Of a stretch of 64,000 nucleotides of DNA, positions 36,534 to 46,900 are shown piece by piece. Source of the stretch: Lentibacillus lipolyticus (GTDB taxonomy: Bacteria > Bacillota > Bacilli > Bacillales > Amphibacillaceae); contig SEIO01000005.1 in assembly GCA_004145795.1 (NCBI GenBank), forward strand, positions 62,001 to 126,000, in the 5' to 3' direction. The stretch's first letter is position 1; each line of letters opens with the position of its first letter. The translations under genes and the position numbers were made by a program. Below the pieces are notes generated by a model. It did no database searches, was not told the origin of the DNA, and saw nothing but the letters and a program-made list of their open reading frames with translations.

Positions 36534-36649
36534 CCACTCTGTTATATTGTGGTAGACCAGTCTTCCGTTTAAGTTACGTCGCATTATATACATATTGTTC
36601 AGCAGCGTTCTATTATCAAACAAGTATCATTTTTTGGAAGGCAGCCTAT
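36534..36649. other. Spacer between repeat element 2 and the rbgA terminator
   Basis: AT-rich and without a gene or clear signal that I can see. With elements 1 and 2 and the stretch 36067-36202 it makes a gap of 609 bases between rnhB and rbgA. A promoter for rnhB is expected in 36067-36202, but I could not pick one with confidence. Confidence 0.5.
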
Positions 36650-36698
36650 AAAAAAGACACCTAATCGGATTCACATTATGTGTTATCCGAAGGTGTCT
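36650..36698 (-). terminator. Terminator overlapping the 3' end of rbgA
   Basis: AGACACC-TTCGGAT pairs with ATCCGATTA-GGTGTCT and is followed by TTTTT on the minus strand. The upstream arm lies inside the last codons of rbgA (LETPSDNT and stop), so the stem can form only after the ribosome has left. Confidence 0.8.
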
Positions 36699-37533
36699 CC
36701 AATGTCAAATCACCAAGTTTTCCTATCCTTAGGTCACGGATGACCAAATCGGCTACTTTATCAAAATTGACGTTGCCACCACTTTCAAGAGCACCACGCT
36801 GTTTACCAATAGTAACGAATATATCCCACATATCCTGCATATCTTGATCAATTCCATAACGTTCTTCCAATTGTTCCGGATAGTGTTGTTGCATATGCTG
36901 AATGACAAATGCAGCAACATCATCCAGCGGCAAGAGCTGATCTTTAATCGTACCAATAGCTGCCAGCCGGTAACCAACGATTTCTTCCTCAAACTTAGGC
37001 CACAAAATCCCCGGTGTATCAAGCAGCTCAAAATCACCTTTCACCTTAATCCATTGCTGCTTCTTGGTCACACCCGGTTTATCACCGATCTGAGCGATTT
37101 TTTTATTGGCCAGACGATTGATTAACGTCGATTTACCAACATTCGGGATACCAAGAATCATAGCCCGGGCAGCTCGCGGATTAATACCTTTTTTCTTCAG
37201 CTTGTCCATTTTTTCCTTGCTCATCTTGTTTGCCGTTTGTATGACATGTTTTATATCGGCTTTATCATTGACGTTAATGGCAACAGCTTCCGTGCCTTGA
37301 TGCTGAAGATAGGATAGCCATTCATCCGTTATTTTATCATCCGCGAGATCTTTTTTCATCATGACAATCATTTTGGGTTTTTGCTGCAACACGTTCTCAA
37401 GTATTGGATTCTGCGAGGATAATGGCGCCCGTGCATCAACGAGCTCTACTACAAAATCGACTAATTTTAGATTTTCCTCGACTTCACGCTTTGCTTTAGC
37501 CATATGGCCAGGAAACCATTGTATCGGCATCAT
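36676..37533 (-). CDS. rbgA: Ribosome biogenesis GTPase RbgA (YlqF)
   Basis: RbgA is a circularly permuted GTPase needed to finish the 50S subunit (L16 and L27 addition). The 285 residues start MPIQWFPGHMAKAKREV, carry G4-like MMKKDLAD (NKxD type), then G1 GIPNVGKSTLINRL and G3 DTPGILWPK. Two adjacent ATGs are possible; the second (37530) fits the family start and has better spacing from GGGAGG. It is preceded by lepB. Confidence 0.96.
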   Translation of the reverse strand: MMPIQWFPGHMAKAKREVEENLKLVDFVVELVDARAPLSSQNPILENVLQQKPKMIVMMKKDLADDKITDEWLSYLQHQGTEAVAINVNDKADIKHVIQTANKMSKEKMDKLKKKGINPRAARAMILGIPNVGKSTLINRLANKKIAQIGDKPGVTKKQQWIKVKGDFELLDTPGILWPKFEEEIVGYRLAAIGTIKDQLLPLDDVAAFVIQHMQQHYPEQLEERYGIDQDMQDMWDIFVTIGKQRGALESGGNVNFDKVADLVIRDLRIGKLGDLTLETPSDNT

Positions 37534-37542
37534 TTAACCTCC

Positions 37543-38103
37543 CTATTCATCGAGTATTCGAATACGGTCAAGCGGCCAGTAAATCAGACTGGTTTTTCCG
37601 ACAATTTGGTCCGTAGAAACAAGCCCCAGGATACGGCTGTCGGTTGAATTGTTCCGGTTGTCCCCTAACACCAGTACATGGTTTTCCGGAATGGTCTCAT
37701 ATTCGCCTGGCAGCTCCTCCAACTGAAAGTCACCGGTCAATGTTTGATAGGAAGGCATACTGTCCTTCCGCTTTTGAAGAAAGGACTCTTCCACTTTTTC
37801 ACCATCAATATACAGTGTATCATCTTCAACAGCAACATGTTCCCCGGGCAAACCAACTACCCGTTTAATAAAATCTTTTCTGTCCGATGCGTGGAATACA
37901 ACAATATCAAATCGTTCAGGCTGCCGTATATCATAAATGAACTTGTTGACAATCATTTGGTCACCGTTATGTAATGTCGGCATCATAGACGGGCCATCAA
38001 CAACAATCGGGGCAAAAAAGAACGTTCGGACAATAAACGCTATACCGAACGCAATTAGAAGGGCTTTTACCCAGTCAAACCATTCACTCTTCCGTTTCGC
38101 CAT
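37543..38103 (-). CDS. lepB: Type I signal peptidase
   Basis: It cleaves signal peptides of secreted proteins at the outer face of the membrane. The 186 residues have a short N-terminal cytoplasmic part, one membrane anchor (about 12-30), the catalytic Ser39 in GPSMMPTL and Lys80 in DFIKRVVGLPGE, and the GDNRNNSTDSR box. This is the P-type (Sip) architecture of Gram-positive bacteria. It lies between rplS and rbgA. Confidence 0.96.
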   Translation of the reverse strand: MAKRKSEWFDWVKALLIAFGIAFIVRTFFFAPIVVDGPSMMPTLHNGDQMIVNKFIYDIRQPERFDIVVFHASDRKDFIKRVVGLPGEHVAVEDDTLYIDGEKVEESFLQKRKDSMPSYQTLTGDFQLEELPGEYETIPENHVLVLGDNRNNSTDSRILGLVSTDQIVGKTSLIYWPLDRIRILDE

Positions 38104-38158
38104 ATACTCCCACCGCCTGTTACAATATATGTATAGCTTATCTCTTCTGTATATCTTT

Positions 38159-38167
38159 ATTATATCA
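38159..38167 (-). promoter_or_regulatory. Extended -10 promoter of lepB
   Basis: TGATATAAT, an extended -10 box (TGnTATAAT), about 55 bases before lepB; the -35 at 18 bases (TTCATA) is a poor match. Together with the rplS terminator this makes lepB-rbgA a separate unit. Confidence 0.5.
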
Positions 38168-38269
38168 TGCTGTTATCGTATGTATGAAAATATATGTGTG
38201 AACAACCTTTTAAGAAAAGCGCAAGCGCCTTGCTCATCCCCGAAAACATACTTTCTTACTTTTAAAAGC

Positions 38270-38304
38270 AAAAAGGAGCTTGTATGAATACAACAAGCCC
38301 CTTT
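38270..38304 (-). terminator. Terminator after rplS
   Basis: AAAGGGGCTTGT/ACAAGCTCCTTTTT (one mismatch) with a 9-base loop and trailing T on the minus strand, 25 bases after the rplS stop. Confidence 0.8.
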
Positions 38305-38328
38305 CCATAAGCAATTTCTATTGGCGGA

Positions 38329-38673
38329 TTAGCGGCGTTCTTTAATACGTGCTGCTTTTCCGCGCAGATTACGAAGATAGTAAAGTTTCGCACGGCGAAC
38401 AAGACCGCGGCGGGAAACTTCGATTTTCGCAACGCGTGGTGAGTGTACCGGGAATGTACGCTCAATACCTACACCATAAGAAATTTTTCTTACAGTGAAT
38501 GTTTCGCTGATTCCGCCGCCTTGACGCTTAATAACGACACCTTCAAACACCTGGATACGTTCACGGCTGCCTTCAACAACTTTCACGTGAACCTTTAAAG
38601 TGTCACCTGGGCGGAATTCAGGATGATCGGTACGAAGCTGATCCTTTGTCACTTCTTCGATAATGTTTTGCAT
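38329..38673 (-). CDS. rplS: 50S ribosomal protein L19
   Basis: L19 forms an intersubunit bridge near the 30S. The 114-residue product has the standard start [20 protein letters not shown] and the [32 protein letters not shown] and ARLYYLRNL-type end (here [16 protein letters not shown]). It is transcribed from its own promoter behind trmD with a leader of about 95 bases. Confidence 0.98.
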   Translation of the reverse strand: MQNIIEEVTKDQLRTDHPEFRPGDTLKVHVKVVEGSRERIQVFEGVVIKRQGGGISETFTVRKISYGVGIERTFPVHSPRVAKIEVSRRGLVRRAKLYYLRNLRGKAARIKERR

Positions 38674-38768
38674 CCTGCTTCACTCCTTCCAAACCAATGC
38701 TCTTATCTCGCTATGGGACAGCGGAACATCGTTTTTACGCGCTCAAAACGTACTTAAGCACAATAGAT
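38674..38768 (-). promoter_or_regulatory. rplS 5' leader, candidate L19 autoregulatory leader
   Basis: About 95 transcribed bases lie between the rplS promoter and start. L19 leaders with a feedback structure are known upstream of rplS in Bacilli. I can see short complementary stretches (for example GTACGTTTTGAGCGC with GCGTAAAAACGA) but cannot confirm the consensus fold by eye. Confidence 0.4.
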
Positions 38769-38797
38769 AATATAACATAGGGCGTAAGAGAGTTCAA
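38769..38797 (-). promoter_or_regulatory. Sigma-A promoter of rplS
   Basis: TTGAAC (38792-38797), 17 bases, then TATATT (38769-38774) preceded by TG (extended -10). The -35 overlaps the last codon and stop of trmD. Confidence 0.65.
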
Positions 38798-39531
38798 TAC
38801 TTGTTCTGATTGATTTTATTCAAAACTTTTTTGTCCTCTTCTGATAAAGTCTTTTCATCAATCAGTTCCCTCCGTCGCTCATACGTCCGTTTCAGCGACT
38901 CATTCCTGCGCCATGCTGCAATTTTTCCATGATCTCCAGATAATAAAATATCCGGGACTTTCATGCCACGGAAGTCTGCAGGTCGTGTGTAATGTGGATG
39001 TTCCAGTAGTCCAGTTGAAAAGGAATCTTCCGGTGCCGATTCCTCATTCCCTAGCACGTCTGGCAATAGGCGCACAACACTGTCAATCACAACCATAGCG
39101 CCAAGTTCCCCGCCGGTCAAAACGTAATCACCGATGGATATTTCATCAGTAACGAGATGTTTCCGAATTCGTTCATCATAACCTTCATAATGGCCGCAAA
39201 TAAATACAAGATGGTCTTCTTCGGCCAGCTCTTCTGCTTTCTGCTGGTTGTACGGCTCCCCTTGTGGGCACATTAAAATAACTCTTGGTTTCGTTGCCTT
39301 ATCGTTTGTAACAGCGTCTACGGCGTCAAAAACCGGCTGTGGGGTTAATACCATACCTGCACCGCCACCATACGGATAATCGTCCACTTTCATATGTTTG
39401 TTTGTGGAGTAGTCACGGAAGTTTACCAGATTGTAACTGAACTTTTCTTTTTCCTGCGCTTTTTTTAAAATGGACGCATTAAAAACGCCGTCAATCATTT
39501 CCGGAAACAACGTTAAGACATCAATATGCAT
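38794..39531 (-). CDS. trmD: tRNA (guanine-N1-)-methyltransferase TrmD
   Basis: TrmD methylates G37 of tRNAs to prevent frameshifting. The 245-residue SPOUT protein has [10 protein letters not shown], the knot-fold [33 protein letters not shown] and the [17 protein letters not shown] loop. ATG at 39531 shares one base with the rimM stop (TGATG); a TTG one codon upstream is less likely. Confidence 0.97.
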   Translation of the reverse strand: MHIDVLTLFPEMIDGVFNASILKKAQEKEKFSYNLVNFRDYSTNKHMKVDDYPYGGGAGMVLTPQPVFDAVDAVTNDKATKPRVILMCPQGEPYNQQKAEELAEEDHLVFICGHYEGYDERIRKHLVTDEISIGDYVLTGGELGAMVVIDSVVRLLPDVLGNEESAPEDSFSTGLLEHPHYTRPADFRGMKVPDILLSGDHGKIAAWRRNESLKRTYERRRELIDEKTLSEEDKKVLNKINQNKY

Positions 39532-40043
39532 CAATCTAGCAGTCCTTCCATTGGTTCGATGACCACTTTTTTGCTGGACACGTCCACTTCCTTCACAACA
39601 TCTTCAATGTACGGAATCAGCACATCCTTGCCTTCTTCCCGACGAACAACCCATACATCGTTGGCACCTGGAGCGAGGATTTCTTTGATGATTCCCAGTT
39701 TATCACCGTTTGTGAGATAAACAGAACATCCGATAATTTCATGATAGTAAAATTCGCCGTCATTCAGTTCGGTCAGCTGATTTTCTGTGATTTTCAGATA
39801 AAACCCTTTCAAAGGTTCGACATCGTTGATTGTTTCATACCCCTTAAAATGGATGAGATCAAACCCTTTGTGAATACGATACCCGTCAATTTCCAATTCC
39901 TCTGTCTGACCATGTTCCTTCTCGAGAATTAGCCGGGTTCCGATTGCAAACCGGTCGTCAAAATCCGTGATCCGCTGTACCTTAACTTCACCTTTTATAC
40001 CATGTGTGTTCACAATCTTGCCAACATTAAACGTTTGTGTCAT
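39531..40043 (-). CDS. rimM: Ribosome maturation factor RimM
   Basis: RimM assists assembly of the 30S head near S19. The 170 residues have the N-terminal beta-barrel with [16 protein letters not shown] and the PRC-barrel C-terminal part with [20 protein letters not shown] and [10 protein letters not shown]. Coupled to trmD downstream by a one-base overlap. Confidence 0.97.
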   Translation of the reverse strand: MTQTFNVGKIVNTHGIKGEVKVQRITDFDDRFAIGTRLILEKEHGQTEELEIDGYRIHKGFDLIHFKGYETINDVEPLKGFYLKITENQLTELNDGEFYYHEIIGCSVYLTNGDKLGIIKEILAPGANDVWVVRREEGKDVLIPYIEDVVKEVDVSSKKVVIEPMEGLLD

Positions 40044-40054
40044 ACCATCACCTG

Positions 40055-40444
40055 CTATTGATCAATTCGGACGACTACACCATCTTTAATGACAATGGCT
40101 GCTTCTCCCATAATTTCATCCCAATGCGAACCTACACTGACTTCAACAAGGGCGTCAACTTCTTTTTCCGTGATTTCACTGCCTATCTCCAGAATATCCA
40201 GCTGTTCGAGTTTAAAATCAGCAAGCTTCATTTTTTCTTTACGGTTTTTAATTTCTTGCTGAAACCGCTGCGAAATCTCTTGTTTGGATACATTCCGCTT
40301 ATTCTCCAGTTTGCGTTGTTCAAACCTGAGCTGTTGACACTCTTGTTCAAGTCGCATTTTGTGGTCATGAAAACTTTTCCGCAATTTCTCTTTGCTTTTC
40401 TCCGTAACAACCTGTTTGACAAGGACCTTCCTGATCATTTGCAT
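40055..40444 (-). CDS. ylqD: YlqD family protein
   Basis: A 129-residue protein of unknown function, found between ylqC and rimM in Bacillaceae. Residues 15-75 form a strongly charged coiled coil (Lys/Arg/Glu/Gln-rich), followed by a small beta-rich C-terminal part (VEVSVGSHWDEIMGEAAIVI, KDGVVVRID). No membrane helix. It probably acts with the RNA-related neighbours, but this rests on context alone. Confidence 0.8.
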   Translation of the reverse strand: MQMIRKVLVKQVVTEKSKEKLRKSFHDHKMRLEQECQQLRFEQRKLENKRNVSKQEISQRFQQEIKNRKEKMKLADFKLEQLDILEIGSEITEKEVDALVEVSVGSHWDEIMGEAAIVIKDGVVVRIDQ

Positions 40445-40570
40445 ACTGCTTCCCCACTCTCTCCAAACAGTATTGGGTTAACGACACACACACCATTTAC
40501 ACATATGTTCCAACAACGTCGACCGGAATGTGAACAACTTGTAAAAAGGGAAAGGTATCCCCCTCTCCCT

Positions 40571-40798
40571 CTACATAATATCCAAATAAATACGTTTGTT
40601 TGTATCCGTTTTTGCAGCATAAACAATCGTACGGATAGATTTAGCAATTCGTCCATTTTTGCCGATCACCTTACCGACATCGTTCTGGTTAACGGTCAGG
40701 TGATAGACATTTTTGCCGTCTTCTTCCGTTTCTGTTACAACGATGTCATCAGGGTGATCGACCAATGGCGTTACTATTGTTTCAATCAGGGCCTTCAT
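40571..40798 (-). CDS. khpA: KH-domain RNA-binding protein KhpA (YlqC)
   Basis: A 75-residue protein with a single KH domain: GKVIGKNGRIAKSIRTIV contains the GxxG loop. In Gram-positive bacteria KhpA partners KhpB (Jag/EloR) in RNA binding that influences cell division and elongation. It sits between rpsP and ylqD as usual. Between khpA and ylqD are 126 bases without a gene. Confidence 0.94.
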   Translation of the reverse strand: MKALIETIVTPLVDHPDDIVVTETEEDGKNVYHLTVNQNDVGKVIGKNGRIAKSIRTIVYAAKTDTNKRIYLDIM

Positions 40799-40818
40799 GA
40801 TATCACACTACTTTACCA

Positions 40819-41085
40819 TTAGTTTTTCTGTTCGTGGAATTTTTTCATGATGCCTTGTTTAGAGAAAAGATTGCGGACGGTATCGCTTGGCTTCGCGCCT
40901 TTGGTCATCCAGTCCAATGCCTTCTCTTCGTTTATTTTTACTTCAACCGGGCTGACAACTGGGTTGTATGTGCCGATTTGCTCAATAAAACGTCCATCCC
41001 TTGGAGAACGTGAATCTGCTACAACAATACGGTAGAACGGATTACGTTTGGACCCCATACGTTTCATACGAATTTTTACAGCCAT
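40819..41085 (-). CDS. rpsP: 30S ribosomal protein S16
   Basis: S16 stabilises the 30S body. The 88-residue protein has the family start [20 protein letters not shown] and [23 protein letters not shown] lies six bases from GGAGG. It is preceded by ffh with a gap of 96 bases that holds an inverted repeat CCTGTAA/TTACAGG but no terminator. Confidence 0.98.
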   Translation of the reverse strand: MAVKIRMKRMGSKRNPFYRIVVADSRSPRDGRFIEQIGTYNPVVSPVEVKINEEKALDWMTKGAKPSDTVRNLFSKQGIMKKFHEQKN

Positions 41086-41181
41086 GTTTACACCTCCTAT
41101 AACTTCTGTATCACAATTTTAGATTCTAACAGATAGAACAATGCCTGTAAAGTGTTTTTCCATTACAGGATATAAAGTGTT

Positions 41182-42525
41182 TTACATAAATGGCAAGTTC
41201 ATTCCTTTGCCTTTTTTTCCTTTTTGTCCGCCTGTCATTTGTTTCATCATTTTCTTCATTTCACTAAACTGTTTTAGCAGTCTATTCACCTGGGAGACGG
41301 AGGTCCCGGAGCCTTTAGCAATCCGTTTCTTCCGGCTTGCATTTATAATGCTTGGGTCCTGCCGTTCTTTTTTCGTCATCGACTGAATAATTGCTTCAAC
41401 ATAAACAAGCTGTTTCTCGTCAATTTGTGCATTTTTCAGCCCTTTCATCTTGTTAGCACCCGGAATCATACTCATTATGTCTTCCAGCGGCCCCATATTT
41501 TTCACTTGTCCCATTTGTTCCAAGAAGTCGTCAAACGTAAAGGACGCTGTACGCATTTTTTCCTCGAGTTCTTTCGCCTGCTTTTCACTAACGTTCGTTT
41601 CCGCTTTTTCAATCAGGCTCAGCACATCGCCCATACCGAGGATACGTGATGCCATGCCCTCCGGATGGAAAGGCTCAAGCTGGTCAAGCTTTTCCCCCAT
41701 TCCGGCAAATTTAATCGGCTTTCCGGTCACCGCTCGGATGGAAAGGGCTGCACCTCCGCGCGTATCGCCATCCAGTTTCGTCAGGACGACGCCAGAGATA
41801 TCCAACTGGTCATTAAAGCTATCCGCCACATTAATAGCATCTTGACCGGTCATGGCATCGACAACAAGAAAAATCTCGTCCGGCGTTATTGCTGTTTTAA
41901 TTTGCTGCAGCTCATCCATCAAGTCCTCATCCACATGCAGCCGGCCTGCTGTATCAATGATGACGTAATCATTATTCGCTTCTTTCGCCTGTTCCAGCGC
42001 TTCCTTCGCGATATCAACCGGGTTTGCGTCGGTACCTTTGGAAAATACGGGCATCCCCAGCTGCTGACCAACCGTTTCCAGCTGATCAATAGCTGCCGGG
42101 CGATAGACGTCTGCAGCAACCAGAAGTGGTGAACGATTGTATTTCTTCCGCAAGTGGTTGGCAAGTTTACCAGATGTGGTTGTTTTACCGGCACCTTGCA
42201 AACCAGCCATCATGATAACCGTTGGTGGTCGTTCGGCGGTAGCAATCTTGCTTTGTTCACCGCCCATCAGCTCGGATAATTCCTCTTTCACCACTTTAAT
42301 AACTTGCTGTCCGGGGGTTAAGCTTTCCATCACTTCCTGCCCGACAGCACGCTCTTTAATCCGTTTAATCAAGTCCTTGACCACTTTAAAGTTAACATCG
42401 GCTTCTAAGAGCGCAAGACGGACCTCACGCGTCATTTCTTTTACATCTTGCTCGGATACTTTTCCTTTTCCGGTGATTTTTTTCATCGTGCTCTGCAGCC
42501 GGTCGGCCAATCCTTCAAATGCCAT
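41182..42525 (-). CDS. ffh: Signal recognition particle protein Ffh
   Basis: Ffh with 4.5S/scRNA targets nascent membrane proteins to FtsY. The 447-residue protein has the N domain, a G domain with G1 GLQGAGKTTTSGKLA, DTAGRLHVDED and TKLDGDTRGGAAL, and a Met-rich M domain with RIAKGSGTSVSQVNRLLKQF for RNA binding. It forms a unit with ylxM and ftsY. Confidence 0.98.
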   Translation of the reverse strand: MAFEGLADRLQSTMKKITGKGKVSEQDVKEMTREVRLALLEADVNFKVVKDLIKRIKERAVGQEVMESLTPGQQVIKVVKEELSELMGGEQSKIATAERPPTVIMMAGLQGAGKTTTSGKLANHLRKKYNRSPLLVAADVYRPAAIDQLETVGQQLGMPVFSKGTDANPVDIAKEALEQAKEANNDYVIIDTAGRLHVDEDLMDELQQIKTAITPDEIFLVVDAMTGQDAINVADSFNDQLDISGVVLTKLDGDTRGGAALSIRAVTGKPIKFAGMGEKLDQLEPFHPEGMASRILGMGDVLSLIEKAETNVSEKQAKELEEKMRTASFTFDDFLEQMGQVKNMGPLEDIMSMIPGANKMKGLKNAQIDEKQLVYVEAIIQSMTKKERQDPSIINASRKKRIAKGSGTSVSQVNRLLKQFSEMKKMMKQMTGGQKGKKGKGMNLPFM

Positions 42526-42538
42526 GGAAGGTGTCCCC

Positions 42539-42856
42539 CTACTCTAATTCTTTTAGTTGATGGATTAATGCTTTGATTTCACTGTCTTCGGCGGCTTTGT
42601 CCATCCTATCTAAAATCGTTGTGCGTTTTTGGAATTTATCGTATAAACCAAGTTTATTTTCATAGTCCTCAAGCATCTTTTCCGTCCGGCGGATGTTATC
42701 ATATACGGCCTGACGGGAAACTTGCAGCAACTCGGAAATTTCACCAAGCGAATAATCTTCGCGAAAATACATATCCATATAACTGCGTTGTTTAGGGGTT
42801 AACAGAGTTTGATAAAAATCAAACAAATAATTGATTCGTGTTGTTTTTGCGAGCAA
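42539..42856 (-). CDS. ylxM: YlxM, UPF0122 helix-turn-helix protein of the SRP operon
   Basis: A 105-residue helical protein whose C-terminal HTH ([20 protein letters not shown]) resembles sigma region 4. In streptococci YlxM modulates SRP GTPase activity. It lies just before ffh and after ftsY. The start is TTG (42854-42856), seven bases after GGGGTG. Confidence 0.93.
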   Translation of the reverse strand: MLAKTTRINYLFDFYQTLLTPKQRSYMDMYFREDYSLGEISELLQVSRQAVYDNIRRTEKMLEDYENKLGLYDKFQKRTTILDRMDKAAEDSEIKALIHQLKELE

Positions 42857-42915
42857 CCTTAAACACCCCTTGCTAGTCCATTGTTAAGTGAAATCCCTTT
42901 ACAAAAAGTTTACCA

Positions 42916-43917
42916 TCATTCGGCCCCATCTTCAAGAAGATCCGCAAACAATCCGTATACAAAAGCATGGGCATCAAACGGCTGAAGATCCTCGATTTTT
43001 TCGCCGAGACCGACGAATTTGACTGGAATCTCCAGCTCATTACGGATGGCCAGAACAATTCCGCCTTTTGCGGTCCCATCCAATTTGGTGAGGATGATTC
43101 CAGACACGTCCGTTGCTTCTGCAAATGTTTTTGCCTGACTTAGTGCATTCTGCCCGGTCGTTGCATCCAATGCGAGCAAAACGTCGTGCGGGGCTCCAGG
43201 CACTTCACGCTCAATTACCCGTTTCACCTTAGCAAGTTCATTCATTAAGTTAACCTTGTTTTGCAGCCTGCCAGCGGTGTCACAGATCAAAACATCGGCA
43301 TTCCGGGATTTTGCCGCCTTAATCCCGTCAAAAATGACTGCCGCCGGATCACTGCCTTCACTCTGCTTGATAACATCAACACCAGCGCGCTCCCCCCAGA
43401 CATCAAGCTGTTCGATAGCACCGGCGCGGAATGTATCCCCCGCAGCCAGCAACACGTTTTTTCCTTCCTGTTGCAGTTGATAAGCAAGTTTGCCAATCGA
43501 GGTAGTTTTACCGACACCATTGACACCGACAACGAGAATGATGGAAAGGTCGTCCTCCTGCAGGTTCAGTTTTTCAATTTTCTCATCATCATCACCATAA
43601 TACATTTCCACTAATTTTTCGGAAATGACGTCTTTAATTTCGGATGAGTCTTTTATCTTTTGCCGCTTTGCTTCCATTTTCAATTCATCAACAAGATCCA
43701 TTACTGTATTGATACCAACATCCGCTGCAATTAATACTTCTTCCAGTTCTTCAAAGAAATCCTCGTCCACTTTACGGTAACGGGCAATCAGATCATTAAT
43801 TTTACCGGAAAAGGAATTGCGCGTTTTTTCCATTCCTTTTTTATACTTTTTGGAAACGTCTTCTGTTTCTTCTTCATTCTGTTTGAATTTATTTTTTAAT
43901 TTATCCATGAATCCCAT
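42916..43917 (-). CDS. ftsY: SRP receptor FtsY
   Basis: FtsY receives the SRP-ribosome complex at the membrane. The 333-residue protein has a short acidic/basic A region (about 1-30, MGFMDKLKNKFKQNEEET), the N domain and a G domain with GVNGVGKTTSIGKLAYQL, DTAGRLQNKVNLM and TKLDGTAKGGIVLA. It follows smc by 15 bases. Confidence 0.98.
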   Translation of the reverse strand: MGFMDKLKNKFKQNEEETEDVSKKYKKGMEKTRNSFSGKINDLIARYRKVDEDFFEELEEVLIAADVGINTVMDLVDELKMEAKRQKIKDSSEIKDVISEKLVEMYYGDDDEKIEKLNLQEDDLSIILVVGVNGVGKTTSIGKLAYQLQQEGKNVLLAAGDTFRAGAIEQLDVWGERAGVDVIKQSEGSDPAAVIFDGIKAAKSRNADVLICDTAGRLQNKVNLMNELAKVKRVIEREVPGAPHDVLLALDATTGQNALSQAKTFAEATDVSGIILTKLDGTAKGGIVLAIRNELEIPVKFVGLGEKIEDLQPFDAHAFVYGLFADLLEDGAE

Positions 43918-43932
43918 GGAACGAATACCTCC

Positions 43933-46900
43933 TTATGCGTTTATCAGCTCGTCGGTTTCTTCCAGCCGGACCGACACGAGACGTGATACACCGGATTCCT
44001 GCATCGTAATGCCATGCAGAACGTCCGATTCTTCCATCGTCCCTTTTCGGTGCGTAATGACGATGAATTGGGTATGGTTACTGTATGTTTTCAGATACTT
44101 AGCAAACCGAACAACATTCGCTTCATCCAACGCTGCTTCCACTTCATCCAGCACACAAAACGGCACTGGCCGAACACGCAGTATCGCAAACAATAATGCA
44201 ATAGCGGTCAAAGCCCGTTCTCCACCGGATAGCAGTCCGAGGTGCTGCAGTTTTTTGCCGGGTGGCTGAGCGATAATTTCCACGCCTGTATCGAGCAGGT
44301 TTTTCGGATCGGTCAGCTTCAACTCGGCCTTGCCGCCGCCAAATAACTGTTTAAAGACGAGTGAAAACTCCTCTTTAATTTGTCCAAATGTCTCCCCGAA
44401 CCGTTTCTCCATTTCTTCATCCATTTCAGCGATAACCGAGTGGAGTGTCTGTTTGGCCTCGATTAAATCATGTTGCTGTGACGATAAAAAGTCATAACGC
44501 TCGGCAATGCGATCATATTCATCAATTGCACCAAGGTTGACCGTTCCCAATCGGTCGATGTTCTGCTTGATTTGTGCCACCATTGTCTGCGTTTCCTGAA
44601 TAGCTTCCGTCTTTTCATAGTCTTGTTTTGCTTTTTCAAATGTCATCGTGTATTCGGTCTGCAGTTTGTTCAAACGGTTCTCCAGTTCCACATCGAGGCG
44701 GTTTGTCTTCACTTCTTTTTCCTGAATTGCTTCTATAAAGGCCTGATGTTTCTTGTTTTCCTCCTTGAGTTCGCGTTCCTGATCCTGCAGGTGCTGTGTG
44801 CGTTCGGAGCGATTGGAACGCATGTCCTGGATTTTTTTTGTAATCATCTCTTTATTTTCTTTTGCTTTCCGGATAGTAGCTTGAATTGTTTCTTCAGTTT
44901 CTTCGGCATGTTGCATTTCCAGCAGCTCGTTCAAATCATTGGCATAGATTTCATACTGTTCCTGGTAATCATTCAGTTGTGTCTGCAGGCTATTCGTTTT
45001 TTCACGCTGGTTCTTCAGGCGTTCTTCCTGTTCAGCCAACACCACTTGTGCCTTCTGAAGATCTGATTTAAGCTGGTCTTGATTATCCTGAAACATTTTT
45101 TCCTGTTCGGACAGCTTATTGATTTGCTCCTGTGTTGTTTCCAGCTGTTCAGAAATGGTCTTAAGCTCATTCGTCAGCTGTTCGCGGCGTGACTGCAGGT
45201 CGTTGGTATCTTGGTCAATTTGCTGCTTATCCTTGTCATATAGTTGAAGATTATCGTTCAGGGACGCTAGTTGCATTTCAGCTTCTTTCAGGGAAGCGCG
45301 GATGTCTTGCAGTTTTTCCTGGTCCGTAGAGATTCCTTCTTCTTCAGAAGCAATCTTCTGCTCCAGCTGACTGATTTCCTCTTTTTGCTTGTTGACCTGC
45401 CCTTCGAAGGTATGTGCTTTTTGCTGGTAATCCGCCAGCTTTTCCGTTACTTCTTGCAAATCCTTTTCCCTTGTAAACAGGGACTGTTTCGATTTTTTCT
45501 GTGCGCCGCCAGACATGGAACCGCCCGGATTGACCACGTCGCCTTCAAGTGTCACGACACGGTGCTTGCGCTTGATGAGGCCGGCAACCTCGTTAGCGTC
45601 CTTCAGTGTCTTCGCAACCAGAACATGGCCCATTAAATGACTGACCGCGCTTTGGAATTCTGTCGGTGCGGCCACAAGGTCTGCAGCAACCCCAACAAAA
45701 CCGGGATGATTCTTCGCTTTTGCTAGCATTTCGTTCGGAACAAACCGCGCCTGGATTGATTGAAGCGGTAAAAAGGTAGCCCGGCCGCTGTTTGTCTTTT
45801 TCAGCCAGCTGATTGCCTGACGTGCCGCCTGATCATCACTCACAACAACATGCTGTGCCTGGCCGCCTAAGACCGTTTCGATTGCTGTTATATATTGCTT
45901 CGGAACATCAATGAGCTCAATAACAGCGCCGTGAATGCCGTTCAGCTTCCGGTCTTCACGGGCTTTAAGGACTGCTTTCACCCCATGAAAAAACCCTTGA
46001 TAATCTTCTTTCATATCTTCCAGCATCTCTTTTTTGGACTTCAGCTTTTCAATATATTGATAGCCTTGATACAGTTTTGTTTGAGCTTCCTGAAAGGCAT
46101 TGCGCTTATTCGACAAATCGTCTTTCATTTGTTGAACGGTTTGCGATTTTTCCCTGTATACCTTTTCTTGCTCTGTATAATCTGATTTCAGTTGCTCAGT
46201 TTTCGTGCTGAGTTTTTTTCGCTCGGCCAGCAGGTCTTCAAATTTTTCCGCCTGTTTTTCTTTTTTACCGGTAATTTGGTCTAGCTGCTGCTGAATCGAT
46301 TGTTTTTCATTCCGTTTGGCGGCCTGTTCATTCAAGTACTCGATATAATCTGATTTCAATTCCTCAATTTGGCCGGCAATGTCGTCTCTGTCCGTTGTCA
46401 ATTTCGCTTCCAGCTGCTTAACTTGCTCTTTCGTGTTGTCGCGGCTTTCCTTTAGTGATGCGAGTTTCTCCTTTTCCTGCTGGAGTTCATATTCGAGCAT
46501 CTCGATCCGTTCAGCTGTTTCCTTTTTCTGTGCTTCAAGCTTTTCCTTGTTTTCAGTAACATGTTTTGTCCGTTCATGGAACACTTGTTTTTTGCCTTCG
46601 TATTGTTCAAGTTGCTCCGTTGTTGAAAGCAGGTCTGTCTGCAATTGCTCAATCTCTTCATCAAGCTTCTGGAGTGCCTGCCGTTCCTGTTCCAGCTCCG
46701 CTTCTTTTGTTTGAATGGCAGTTTTCTGGTTCAGTTCATCGGTCTTTTCTTTATCCAACTCATCCAGCAATGCTTGCCATTCCCCGTGAAGCTTTTCAAT
46801 TTCGGTAATTAGCAGTGAGATTTCGTACTGTTTCAGCTGTTCTTTTTTATCAAGATAGGCTCGTGCAGTTTTCGCCTGTTCTTCCAGTGGCTCGATTTGC

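Noticed and set aside
36387-36572. Plus-strand open frame in the rnhB-rbgA gap
   Set aside because: It lies within palindromic repeat element 2 and has no ribosome site or protein-like pattern.
40037-40822. Plus-strand open frame of 261 residues opposite ylqD and khpA
   Set aside because: Phe/Leu/Asn-rich translation with no recognisable motif; ylqD and khpA on the minus strand fit known families and order.
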